Shown here: positions 34,224-42,150 of the stretch, piece by piece | Numbering within the stretch: position 1 is the first letter of the stretch | Layout: every line of letters starts with the position of its first letter | Assembly (NCBI GenBank): GCA_964458575.1 | Contig: CAYWMD010000009.1 | Span: forward strand, 1-64,000 | Source: CAYWMD01 sp964458575 | GTDB lineage: Bacteria; Verrucomicrobiota; Verrucomicrobiia; Limisphaerales; JADLHS01 | Direction of reading: 5' to 3' | Length of the DNA: 64,000 nucleotides | Notes under the pieces: model-generated | The model's input: only the letters and a program-made list of their open reading frames with translations | Told to the model about the DNA's origin: nothing | Database searches by the model: none | Program-made: the position numbers and the translations under genes

Positions 34224-34459
34224 GTTTTGCGTTTCGTTCTGAAGGAGCGGGACTGCTCTCTTCACCTCCGCCCCTGGGAGAGCAGCCCCGCTCCAAACGA
34301 AACGCGCCCGCGTGTGACCGCGCCCTTAACGCGGAGCATCAGCAACGGAGTGACGGCAGGCGCAAACTCGCATTCTCCTTTTCGCCTGCCGGCACGATGT
34401 TGCGCGGAGCACCCAGAAGCGCGGACACACGCGGGTGAACACGACAGAAAACCTCATCT
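34199..34459. repeat. Interrupted long inverted repeat with internal hairpins at the radC start
   Basis: A perfect 24-base inverted repeat: left arm 34199-34222 (covers the first codons of radC), right arm 34436-34459. Contiguous with the right arm is GCGCGGACACACGCGGG (34419-34435), whose near-exact inverse CCCGCGTGTGACCGCGC lies at 34307-34323. The left arm is thus split by an 84-base insertion that itself forms a hairpin: CGTTTCGTT...GGAGCGGGACTGCTCTC (34230-34260) against GAGAGCAGCCCCGCTCC...ACGAAACG (34278-34304). A further CGGCAGGCG/CGCCTGCCG pair lies in the loop (34354-34391). The remainder up to 34607 shows nothing more. Confidence 0.75.
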
Positions 34460-34607
34460 GCGGATGCAATTTACATCGAAGGCGCGTTTTCAAAACGTCG
34501 CCTTAGTCGGAAGTCCTTTCATCACCGGCACCGTTCTTACGTCCAGGGAGGTTGAGCCAACAATTCGTTGACTCGACAAAGGAATCGAGTAATGCCATCA
34601 ATCCGGA

Positions 34608-34805
34608 ATGGAAATTGATTGGTCGCAGGCTCCAAAGAACGCGCGTTGGTGGGCGATGGACGAAACCGGAAAGGCACACTGGTTTTGTGCTCCCAATGTC
34701 GCGCCCTTCACCGATTTCTGGTTTTCTGAACCTCAGCCGGCGCCGAGCTTCGATTTCTCCGGCGACTGGAAAAGCAGCTTGATTGAAAGACCACCGAAGA
34801 AGTGA
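34608..34805 (+). CDS. Small hypothetical protein, phage/plasmid-like
   Basis: 65 residues from ATG 34608: begins MEIDWSQAPKNARWWAMDET and contains AHWFCAPNV and FDFSGDWKSSL. The opening pattern (IDWSxAPxxAxxWAxDxxGxAxWF) resembles small proteins of phages and plasmids that have no known function. Tryptophan-rich and compact. Overlaps the next frame by 23 bases. Possibly a cargo gene of the element. Confidence 0.5.
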   Translation: MEIDWSQAPKNARWWAMDETGKAHWFCAPNVAPFTDFWFSEPQPAPSFDFSGDWKSSLIERPPKK

Positions 34806-35178
34806 GGCTCAAGATCGTTGCGCAAGAATCTGTGCTAATGGCCCTGACCAAAGAAACGAAAATTACATCGCAGGCTGGAAGCAGCAAGTCGCATCATGTC
34901 TCGCATTGTGTCTCAACGAAGGCGACATGAATGTGATGTTTGACAAATTCCGGGCGTTGTTTCAAATCTACAATCGCCTCTGGATAACGAAGTTTCGCTT
35001 CGCCTCGGCGAAAAACAGACTGACCGAAAAGGCGCAACTTCGCATCAATGTCCGCTGTAATCTTTTCCATGGCCAAAAACATCTTTACCTGCATCAGTTG
35101 CCTTTAATGCGAGCCGTGATTCCGATTCTGGAACTTCTCGTGTCGAACACGGAAGAAAAAAACTGCGAGCTTGAGTGA
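34783..35178 (+). CDS. Possible hypothetical protein, start uncertain
   Basis: A 131-codon frame beginning at a TTG; only the second half from about ATG 34927 (NVMFDKFRALFQIYNRLWIT, then LINVRC and PILELLVSN-like segments) has an even protein-like composition. No family recognised and no clear ribosome binding site. It ends 21 bases before the convergent integrase gene. It may be a real small gene or part of a decayed one. Confidence 0.3.
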   Translation: MKDHRRSEAQDRCARICANGPDQRNENYIAGWKQQVASCLALCLNEGDMNVMFDKFRALFQIYNRLWITKFRFASAKNRLTEKAQLRINVRCNLFHGQKHLYLHQLPLMRAVIPILELLVSNTEEKNCELE

Positions 35179-35199
35179 CGCCGTAGTGTCAGTGGTGAA

Positions 35200-36675
35200 T
35201 CAAACCTGATTTTTGACGCTAATCTTACGTTTGTTCGATCTGAGTGACTGCTCGGGAGCTGGTTCATCGGAGGGGTGGTCAGGTACAATTTTCGCGCCTT
35301 CGTCGGAAAATAAATTGCTGACGGGCAGAGCTGCGCGCTGACGCGGATCAGTGTAATGGCTTGCCGTCATTTGAATTGTCGAGTGCCGAAGTTGAGCACT
35401 GCCTGCGAAGATTCCGTTGCGTTTGACGATTGCGTCGCCAAAGAGTTTTCGCAGTTCATGAACCTTCTTCTTCGCATCAATGCCGTTGCTCTCCAACCAC
35501 TCGATTAGTGTTCGCCAATGCGGTTCACAACGATAGCGGCGGTACGTCGTTGCCTTCCACTCCAACGGAGATTTGACCACGAAGCCGTCTTCCCGCAGTT
35601 CTTTGAAACTCAGCAATTCTTTCATCAGTGCCGGATCAACATAGACAGTGCCCCCGGAGCCGTGCTTAGGCTCAATGTAATTATTGGCTTCAATGCGAAT
35701 TGAATTGTCGTCAGCGTTTAGTTGCGGCCACAGGCACACGTCGGCTTCGCCTCGGCGAAGACCAGCACACAGGCAGAGGAGGAATAATTTGTATGCTTCC
35801 GGGCTTTCCGCGCGCAGTTCGTGGCGCGCGTTTCCAACAAGCGTCTCATACGTGATTCCGGCGGGCGTTTGGAATTTCATCGAGCCAGGCCGCTCAAAGC
35901 CAACGGTCTCAAACCAGTAAACTTCACGTTCTCCACGCTGGCCATCGGGCACCTTGAACTTGGGGACCTTGATTCCGAAGTTTGGTTTGCAAATGATCGC
36001 TTCGCTGAAAAGGCTTTTGGTGTTCCGCAGCCAACTGTTGAAGGAGCGATTGACTTCAAGCTTCCGTCGCGGATCGCCCCCCGCCCGTTTGAGGCGGAGC
36101 ATCTTGTAGTCGGCGACAGCGGCAGGCGTAAGTACGGAAAGCGGGGTTGCATCAACCTGCTGCCGCCATGCTGTTGCCCCGCCTTTGCGGTAGTCGAACC
36201 GCGAAGCATCCGATTTCACTCCCTGCACGTACGCCGCGAACTGTCGTAAACATGAAGCGTAATAACGGAATGTCTTCGGCTTGAGATTCGCGGTTCTTTC
36301 CACTTCGGCAAGGAATGCGCCAACAGTGGCAGAATCACCACTCATGTCAGCCAGTGGCACCAGTTGCGGAGCAAGTTCATTGATCGTGGCAGTCCATCCT
36401 TTCGCCAATATGGACAGATAAATATCGCGTGCTTTAGTGGCGGCCTCCTCCTTGTTCGCGGTTTCCAAATCAAAACTCTTGCGAACGCCTTTGAAGTGGA
36501 TGCGTACTGACCATTCAGCAACTTCGAATGTTTTACCATCGCGTGCATAGGTTCGATGTTCGAGTCTGGACTTCCAATAATTCGTGTGGGTTTTGGAATA
36601 TAACCGTTTGGTTGTGGCCTCGGCGGCTACGACGCTTGTACCATCTGAGCGGTCAGCGATATTTCCGTCACTCAT
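35200..36675 (-). CDS. Tyrosine recombinase (integrase) of the element
   Basis: 491 residues. The C-terminal catalytic domain shows the R-H-R-H-Y set: R in CAGLRRGEADV, then HELRKLFGDAI (H and R), and LRHSTIQMTASHYTDP with the last His and nucleophilic Tyr. The N-terminal arm- and core-binding regions include FDLETANKEEAATKARDIY and LKPKTFRYYASCLRQFAAYV. It is transcribed away from the probable att site, a tRNA-Arg 3' fragment 235 bases upstream of its start, and two CTTGGCCAAT tandem repeats flank that site. It is the likely integrase of the 11.3-36.95 kb element. Confidence 0.85.
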   Translation of the reverse strand: MSDGNIADRSDGTSVVAAEATTKRLYSKTHTNYWKSRLEHRTYARDGKTFEVAEWSVRIHFKGVRKSFDLETANKEEAATKARDIYLSILAKGWTATINELAPQLVPLADMSGDSATVGAFLAEVERTANLKPKTFRYYASCLRQFAAYVQGVKSDASRFDYRKGGATAWRQQVDATPLSVLTPAAVADYKMLRLKRAGGDPRRKLEVNRSFNSWLRNTKSLFSEAIICKPNFGIKVPKFKVPDGQRGEREVYWFETVGFERPGSMKFQTPAGITYETLVGNARHELRAESPEAYKLFLLCLCAGLRRGEADVCLWPQLNADDNSIRIEANNYIEPKHGSGGTVYVDPALMKELLSFKELREDGFVVKSPLEWKATTYRRYRCEPHWRTLIEWLESNGIDAKKKVHELRKLFGDAIVKRNGIFAGSAQLRHSTIQMTASHYTDPRQRAALPVSNLFSDEGAKIVPDHPSDEPAPEQSLRSNKRKISVKNQV

Positions 36676-36759
36676 GCCTCAATGGCATCAGAAGTTCGGA
36701 GCACACAGGTGTATCAACTACACACAAACTGCCCGAGTCACACGCAACCGGAAAATTTG

Positions 36760-36780
36760 CTTGGCCAATGCTTGGCCAAT
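36760..36780. repeat. Tandem CTTGGCCAAT pair, left of the att site
   Basis: CTTGGCCAAT at 36760-36769 and again at 36771-36780, with 11-base periodicity. The same pair recurs at 37025-37045 on the other side of the tRNA fragment. Its position between the integrase and the att core fits arm-type integrase or excisionase binding sites, which are usually such short direct repeats. Confidence 0.5.
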
Positions 36781-36909
36781 GTTTCGGTTTTGAGCGGTCA
36801 CAATGGGTTGTGTCGAGTTTGGTCTCGGAATATGAAATGCCTTGCGAATGCTGATAAATTACGACTAAATGCAATTCGTGACGACTGGCCAGAATGTTGA
36901 TCTGCCCAA

Positions 36910-36954
36910 CTACGGATCAGAAGGTTTCAGGTTCAACTCCTGATGGGTGCGCCA
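36910..36954 (+). other. 3' half of a tRNA-Arg(ACG) gene, probable attachment site
   Basis: The sequence reads as the 3' half of a tRNA: anticodon loop CTACGGA (anticodon ACG), stem strand TCAGA, variable AGGTT, T stem TCAGG, T loop TTCAACT, stem CCTGA, acceptor strand TGGGTGC, discriminator G and CCA (36910-36954). The 5' half is absent: bases before 36909 do not form the anticodon stem partner (TCTGA expected) and no GCACCCA acceptor strand lies upstream. This is the usual mark of integration into a tRNA 3' end, with the element to the left. The intact copy is not seen in the window. Confidence 0.65.
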
Positions 36955-37024
36955 GTTTCAAACATCGGAATACCAAGTGTTTCTGCTCTCACCTTGCAAC
37001 GCCCTCGAAAATAAAAAAGACATG

Positions 37025-37045
37025 CTTGGCCAATTCTTGGCCAAT
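37025..37045. repeat. Tandem CTTGGCCAAT pair, right of the att site
   Basis: CTTGGCCAAT at 37025-37034 and 37036-37045, again with 11-base periodicity. The surrounding bases (CATGCTTGG..., then TTTTTGG) also resemble those of the left pair, so about 30 bases are duplicated imperfectly. The pairs are 265 bases apart and flank the tRNA fragment. Confidence 0.5.
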
Positions 37046-37120
37046 TTTTGGATCATTGCTCCCGCATAAAACTCCTTCCGGCAATAATCCCTGGTGCGCA
37101 ATCCTTAAAAGCCGAGTCCC

Positions 37121-37220
37121 ATGTCTGGACAGGGCTTGTCAACGGTGGAGCCGCAAAACGCCCCCCGGCGCGAAGCGCTTCATTACATTCGGAGGACCTT
37201 GACAAGCCCAGGCCAGACAT
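37121..37220. repeat. Imperfect inverted repeat, possible small mobile repeat or structured RNA
   Basis: Left arm ATGTCTGG-aca-GGGCTTGTCAA (37121-37142) and right arm TTGACAAGCCC-agg-CCAGACAT (37199-37220) pair over 19 of 22 positions, with a 56-base centre rich in G/C. It lies between the att site and the prepilin-like gene; 36955-37319 holds no gene otherwise. It could be a REP/MITE-type repeat, a terminator of the prepilin transcript, or an RNA. Confidence 0.5.
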
Positions 37221-37319
37221 AAAATCGGACGCAGGCGCGCGCCGGAACTGGGCCTCGACGCACGCCAAGTCATCCGTCCATTCTGTGCGGCAGCAATGGC
37301 ACCGCAGCTGTTGGCAAGG

Positions 37320-38108
37320 CTAATACAAAGCTGTGTCGTCAAGCGGATTGAAGATTTGCTTGAAGCCCATTTTCTCTTTCTTCAAAGCCCGGGCCTCGGC
37401 ATGGCCGTCCATGAAGCTCAAGGTGCTGTTTCCGAGGTGACGCTTATCCTGGTAATAGATCATTCTGACTTTATCACTGCTGTTGTTCTTGCCATTCGGT
37501 GCGAACACCGTCGTCTGACTGTCCTTGACGTCGTAATTGACAAAATCCAATACCCGCTCAGAAGTCAGCTCCAGGAAAAGGGAAATTTCGGAGTACCGGC
37601 CGGGCACGGCGCTGAGTTTTTGACCATTCTGGTCCACCGGGCTGTACGTTCCATCTTTCACCCATTTCGAGTAATTGATGTTGTTAATCGTGTATTGCAG
37701 GCCGGTATCGGTCGGGAGCTTGTCTTTCGGCCACGACGGGCAGCGCAGGACTTCCGACTTCTTGCAGATCTCGCGAATGTAATCCTGATCCCCCATCAGA
37801 CTGGAGTCCACCTTGATTCCCAGATTACCGCCCAGCGGGCCGATAATGAAGAACCCACCTTGCCATGAGCCAACCGGCAGCCGGTCGGTATTGTCATCCG
37901 TGTACACGTGGGCGGCCAGCCCGAGCTGCTTCATGTTGCTGACGCACCGGAGTTGTTGCGCCTTGGCTTTTGCCCGGCTCAAGGCCGGCAACAGCATGGC
38001 CGCCAAAATGGCAATGATCGCGATCACTACCAGCAGTTCGATCAGGGTGAAGGCGTTCCGCCGAACATGGGTCGCTTTCATAAGAGCGTATTGGGTTCGT
38101 AGCTTCAT
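37320..38108 (-). CDS. Prepilin-type secreted protein with H-X9-DG domain
   Basis: 262 residues. The N-terminus has a class III/type IV prepilin signal: basic residues, then AFTLIELLVVIAIIAILAAM with cleavage before the Phe. The C-terminus contains RHLGNSTLSFMDGHAEA, the H-X9-DG motif typical of the large paralogous family in Planctomycetota and Verrucomicrobiota. The middle, CVSNMKQLGLAAHVYTDDN, is also typical. Likely exported pseudopilin-like protein, function unknown. It starts eight bases after the DapA-family gene stop, so the two are probably cotranscribed. ATG 38081 is an alternative start. Confidence 0.88.
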   Translation of the reverse strand: MKLRTQYALMKATHVRRNAFTLIELLVVIAIIAILAAMLLPALSRAKAKAQQLRCVSNMKQLGLAAHVYTDDNTDRLPVGSWQGGFFIIGPLGGNLGIKVDSSLMGDQDYIREICKKSEVLRCPSWPKDKLPTDTGLQYTINNINYSKWVKDGTYSPVDQNGQKLSAVPGRYSEISLFLELTSERVLDFVNYDVKDSQTTVFAPNGKNNSSDKVRMIYYQDKRHLGNSTLSFMDGHAEARALKKEKMGFKQIFNPLDDTALY

Positions 38109-38116
38109 GCTGTGTC

Positions 38117-39136
38117 TCACGGTGACGCGGCAAGCAACTCGTGGCTCGTCCAGGTCGCCAGTTCACCGTTGCCGCCGATCAGGTCCCAGTTGGGACAGCT
38201 AAAGCCGATCCGCTCCAAGGCCTGAGCCAAGCGACCAATTTCTTCAGCCGACAATGGCCGGATGGGACGACGAACGTGCGGACTGGGAAACTTGCCCATC
38301 AGCCAACGGCACAGTTTCAATCGCTGGTGCGCCTCGCCGCCGGGTTCGCCGAAGTGATAAACCAACCGCGTCAGCGGCGCGACAACCTTTTGGGCCTGGC
38401 GTGCCCGGGGCAAATCGCCTTCCAGTGCCGCGTGAACGATCTCCACCATGAGTTCCGGGACGAGCGCGGCAAATCCGATCAACGCGCCATCCGCGCCTTC
38501 GAGCAGAGAAGGGAGGAGATACTCGTCATGGCAGGTAACCAGTGAGATATGGGGGGCAACCGCCTTAAGCTCCTCGTAGTCATGCCGGCAGCGGGTCATG
38601 TCGCGCGTGCCCATCTTGATCATCACCACCTGAGGCATCTTCACCATCTCCAGCATTTCCTCCAGGGAGTAACCCGCCTTGGTCCACGCAGGATACTGGT
38701 GGACGATAATCGGCATGTCGGCGCCGCTGGCTACGTCTTCGATAAACCCCACTGCGGTCCGCGAACTCCGTCCGAAACGGAGCCAGTGATGCGTGGGCAT
38801 GAGCAGGATGGCGTCTGCTCCCGCCGCTTTGGCTTCAAGCGCGTGATCTATTGCCTCCAGACTCCCCTCGGCCATCACTCCCGAAACGACCTTGACCGGG
38901 CGGTCGGATTTTTGGACGGCAGCCGCAAGCAAGGCGGTCACTCGCGCCCGTTCTTTGGGCCGCAGCGACATGATTTCGCCGGTGTGGCCATTGCAAACAA
39001 GCCCGGTCACACCCTCCACCCGGGCGAGATCCACGAAGTACTCACCCGATCCTTGTTCGTCCAGAGTTTCATCCTCGTGGAACGCACACAGCGTGGCTGG
39101 GAATACTCCCGCCCATGGATGTTGTCGCCAGTTCAT
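38117..39136 (-). CDS. DapA/NanA-family lyase
   Basis: 339 residues, a dihydrodipicolinate synthase/N-acetylneuraminate lyase-type TIM barrel. The Schiff-base lysine lies in VVMIKMGTRD and the active-site Tyr in IIVHQYPAWT; GLVCNGHTGEIMSL matches the family T/S-T/G-x-x-G-E substrate segment (here GHTGE). Members condense or split pyruvate with aldehydes, for example 2-keto-3-deoxy acid aldolases or sugar-acid dehydratases. The substrate is not evident; it is probably catabolic, as a neighbour of sugar-acid genes. First gene of a two-gene unit with the prepilin-like protein. Confidence 0.8.
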   Translation of the reverse strand: MNWRQHPWAGVFPATLCAFHEDETLDEQGSGEYFVDLARVEGVTGLVCNGHTGEIMSLRPKERARVTALLAAAVQKSDRPVKVVSGVMAEGSLEAIDHALEAKAAGADAILLMPTHHWLRFGRSSRTAVGFIEDVASGADMPIIVHQYPAWTKAGYSLEEMLEMVKMPQVVMIKMGTRDMTRCRHDYEELKAVAPHISLVTCHDEYLLPSLLEGADGALIGFAALVPELMVEIVHAALEGDLPRARQAQKVVAPLTRLVYHFGEPGGEAHQRLKLCRWLMGKFPSPHVRRPIRPLSAEEIGRLAQALERIGFSCPNWDLIGGNGELATWTSHELLAASP

Positions 39137-39890
39137 GGCTCAATTGACTGAAACTCGACTCAAACCAAGTTCTGCACCCTCTCACATCAATCCAACTCGT
39201 GTTCAACGATGCGACGCAAACCGCCGTTGCGGAAATCTCGGCGGACTCACTCTCACCTCGCCCGCGAGTTCTTCTGCAATGATTCGCCCCAACTTTAACA
39301 GTTCATCTTGCTGCCGGAACAATGCTTTTTTGACATGGGCCTCATGCTGACCAAACACTTCTCGGGAATGGTTGTTACGCCACGTATCCTTGATGGCCGC
39401 GCGGGATTCGCAATCCTCTGAAAATTAATCGGAAGCCTCGTGCACAGAAGGATGCTTTTGCAACATAGCTGCCATGCCGACGCGTCATTGGCTCGGTCTA
39501 ACTTTTTGGCAACGAGACGACTAAGCTGACGGTTTGCGAAAGCCAGGCCAGCTTCCGCGTAGTCCACGGCCACATTTTTCACTTGGATCCTTTCCTGAGA
39601 AGTGCCGAGATGATCCGGTAAAAAACGCAATTGATCCGACCGTGGTGCGGCGCGCATTTCAACCAGCGGGAATAGTTGTATCCCCAGATTGGGGCTTTCG
39701 CGGTGTAGCGGGCCGGCGTGACGCAACCGACCGACCGGTTAGTTGCAGCCGACCATTGCCGCCTGATTTTGGCGGGCGCGGTGCCAAGACCACCAATGAG
39801 CAGCACACTTTGGCATCGCCTCCAAGCAGTGTATAGTACGACAACCTTGAAGAACCCTGGCCGTTGGCAATAGCTAAACCAAGTCATCCT
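39137..39890. other. Gene-poor region with a possible gene remnant
   Basis: 754 bases without a credible intact gene. On the minus strand, 39203-39425 reads IKDTWRNNHSREVFGQHEAH and further segments (LLKLGRIIAEELAGEV) as an uninterrupted protein-like tail but has no start and is preceded by a stop, so it looks like the end of a broken gene. The remaining frames are short and unconvincing; I see no RNA gene or mobile element. The final part should hold the promoter of the secreted protein gene to the right. Confidence 0.35.
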
Positions 39891-41978
39891 ATGAAGACCC
39901 CGTTACAATCAGCGTCACCACTCCACAATTATCGCTCGTTCAGCTCATTCATTGCTTGCACATGGACTCGGCCAGTGCGGCGCGGGACGACGGCACTGAT
40001 GCTGGCAGCTGTTTGGATGGGGTGGGGGCTCCTGGCCTCGGCGGCGCACGCCGGTTCCATCCAGGAGGATGCGAATGGCTTTGTCGTCATCGAATCGGAG
40101 GATTATGACTTCAATCTGACCCAGGATGGTGGCGAGTGGCAGTTCAGCAACGGCACGACGGCGAATGATGGCAATCCGCTTTGGGGTCCCTTTACCGGTT
40201 GGGGTTATATGAAGGGGCTTGGCGCGGGCGGCACGGACATGAACGTCAGCCCGCGATTGGATTATCAGGTCACTTTCACCGTCACGGGTACCCACTATTT
40301 GTGGGTGCTGGGAAGTGATGGCGGTGGCAAGACCGTCAACATGGGACTGGATGGCTTGGTGACGACAAACTCCTACGACATCGGCGGGGAGGACGGCGCC
40401 TTTGGTCCGCGCGACGGCGGGGAGTGGTTGTGGACAGGCACCAACAACACCGGCACGGCCCAAAAGTGGATCAACAAGGCACGCCTGGATGTTCCAAGCA
40501 CAGGAGACCATACCGTAAATCTGTTTATCAATGGCGGCGGCACATGGGTGGACAAGATAGTGCTTACCACCAACGTCGCGTGGCGGCCCGAGCCTTTCTA
40601 TACGGGAGATACAGTGCCACCGAATTTGGCCAACGGGGGCGCCACCAACATTCCGACTCCGGTGCTGTTGGGTTCGCCCACCCTGGCTGTCGGGCTGACT
40701 CAGCCGGCGACCGGGAAGGTGTTCACGGGCGGTTCCAATGTGGTGGTGACACTCGCAGCCAAACCGGTGACCAATGGCGTAAACAGCGTCACAAAGATTG
40801 AGTTTTATGCCCGGAGGCTGCCGTCCGGTCCGACGACCAAGATCGGGCAGGCCACCGCGCTGCCTTACACGGTGGGGTGGAGCAACCCGCCCACAAGCAC
40901 CAACGACCTCACCGCAGTGGTGACGGACAACCGGACCCCACCCGGCAATGTGGTGACCAGCGCAGTCGCAACGGTGCAAATCACCCCGCCAGCGGTCTAT
41001 CTGACGCCGTTGATCTGGAAGACCAACAATTTCGACAACGACTTGGGCAGTTGGCAACTGGTCAGCCAGAATCATGCGAGTGGTTTTATCACGAATATTT
41101 CCGAAGGGTGGGTGTTTCATTGGTTCTTCGATCTGGACTGGAAGAACGCAGCGCTGTGCGGGGATTCGCCGGGTGAATTCGGCGGTCATGTCGAGCGGAT
41201 GTCCTCGGTCGCTCCCTATGTCGGTGAAAAACTCGGCCGCCGCGTGAGTTTGAATGAGGAACTGTGGTTTCGCGGACGGGGCTTCAAACGGAATTACGGC
41301 CCGAACGGCACAACGCCACCCGCGACAAACCGAGTTGACGCAAATGGCGACAGTTTCATCGGCTATTTCGACTCGGCCAACTATAGTCTCGGCCAGCCGG
41401 CGCGCATTGGCCTCAAGACTCGCGAGCCCAGCAACACGTATCCCAGTCCCAGCAACTGGCGCATGGCGCTGGCCAGCAAGCCGAGCTTTGGGGACATCCA
41501 ACTCGGAGCAATCGTCCAAGAAACCAATTCTTTCATTTTCGAGTTGCACTGGGTTCCCAGCGGTAATGAGGATGGATCGGGGACCTTAAGCGGCACCGTT
41601 GCGGGCACGCCGTTCTCCCAATACTTCGGCCCCACCACTGCCAGCTTTGACGCGTTCGGTTTTGTGTCGGTGTCCCAGGGCAGTGACGAACCGTGGCGGC
41701 AGCAGGACCAGTATTATGACAGTATGCAATACCTGGTGCCGGCGTCTCAGACGCTGCAAATACAATCGCTGAACAGCACGCAGGCCCTGTTGCGTTGGGA
41801 CAACCCGGACGCCATCCTGCAGTACGCAAACGGCGCGCTGCCGACTTCTCACACGAACGCAAGCTGGGTGGATATCAGTTCAGGCTCGTACGTGAACGTT
41901 GGCGGTTGGTATTATTACACCAACACGGTCGGCGCGAGCACCCGCTGGTTCCAATTGCGGTATCCGTTCTCGCCTTGA
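39891..41978 (+). CDS. Large secreted carbohydrate-binding-type protein
   Basis: 695 residues from ATG 39891. A long signal region (RGTTALMLAAVWMGWGLLAS, then AAHAG) leads to secretion. After it, FVVIESEDYDFN opens a GH115-C/CBM6-like beta-sandwich (about 65-245), followed by an Ig-like or cadherin-like bacterial domain near 285-380 (PATGKVFTGGSNVVVTLAA), and a second beta-rich region from about 390 to the end. No enzymatic motif seen. Likely binds polysaccharide outside the cell. No PEP-CTERM tail. It is transcribed on its own, opposite to its neighbours. Confidence 0.65.
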   Translation: MKTPLQSASPLHNYRSFSSFIACTWTRPVRRGTTALMLAAVWMGWGLLASAAHAGSIQEDANGFVVIESEDYDFNLTQDGGEWQFSNGTTANDGNPLWGPFTGWGYMKGLGAGGTDMNVSPRLDYQVTFTVTGTHYLWVLGSDGGGKTVNMGLDGLVTTNSYDIGGEDGAFGPRDGGEWLWTGTNNTGTAQKWINKARLDVPSTGDHTVNLFINGGGTWVDKIVLTTNVAWRPEPFYTGDTVPPNLANGGATNIPTPVLLGSPTLAVGLTQPATGKVFTGGSNVVVTLAAKPVTNGVNSVTKIEFYARRLPSGPTTKIGQATALPYTVGWSNPPTSTNDLTAVVTDNRTPPGNVVTSAVATVQITPPAVYLTPLIWKTNNFDNDLGSWQLVSQNHASGFITNISEGWVFHWFFDLDWKNAALCGDSPGEFGGHVERMSSVAPYVGEKLGRRVSLNEELWFRGRGFKRNYGPNGTTPPATNRVDANGDSFIGYFDSANYSLGQPARIGLKTREPSNTYPSPSNWRMALASKPSFGDIQLGAIVQETNSFIFELHWVPSGNEDGSGTLSGTVAGTPFSQYFGPTTASFDAFGFVSVSQGSDEPWRQQDQYYDSMQYLVPASQTLQIQSLNSTQALLRWDNPDAILQYANGALPTSHTNASWVDISSGSYVNVGGWYYYTNTVGASTRWFQLRYPFSP

Positions 41979-42150
41979 TTTACCAACGGCTGCGTGGAGT
42001 TCTTCCGCGTTGGGACGACGTGCAGTTGCACGGAGCGCGAATTCCTTCCGTCGCCAGAACCCAGGGCCAGTGGGTTTGGCGGATGTCACCGTCTGGCGCA
42101 ACCTTCATCCTCATCGTCGTGCGAAAGATCTGCTGACCGTTGGCTGCCCT

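Noticed and set aside
36760..37045. CTTGGCCAAT copies as a mini-CRISPR
   Set aside because: Ten-base repeats in two tandem pairs with one-base spacers and no cas1/cas2; not a CRISPR array. No CRISPR array seen anywhere in the window.
39945..41549. 534-codon minus-strand frame opposite the large secreted protein
   Set aside because: No motif or signal; the plus strand has a clear signal peptide and beta-sandwich domains.
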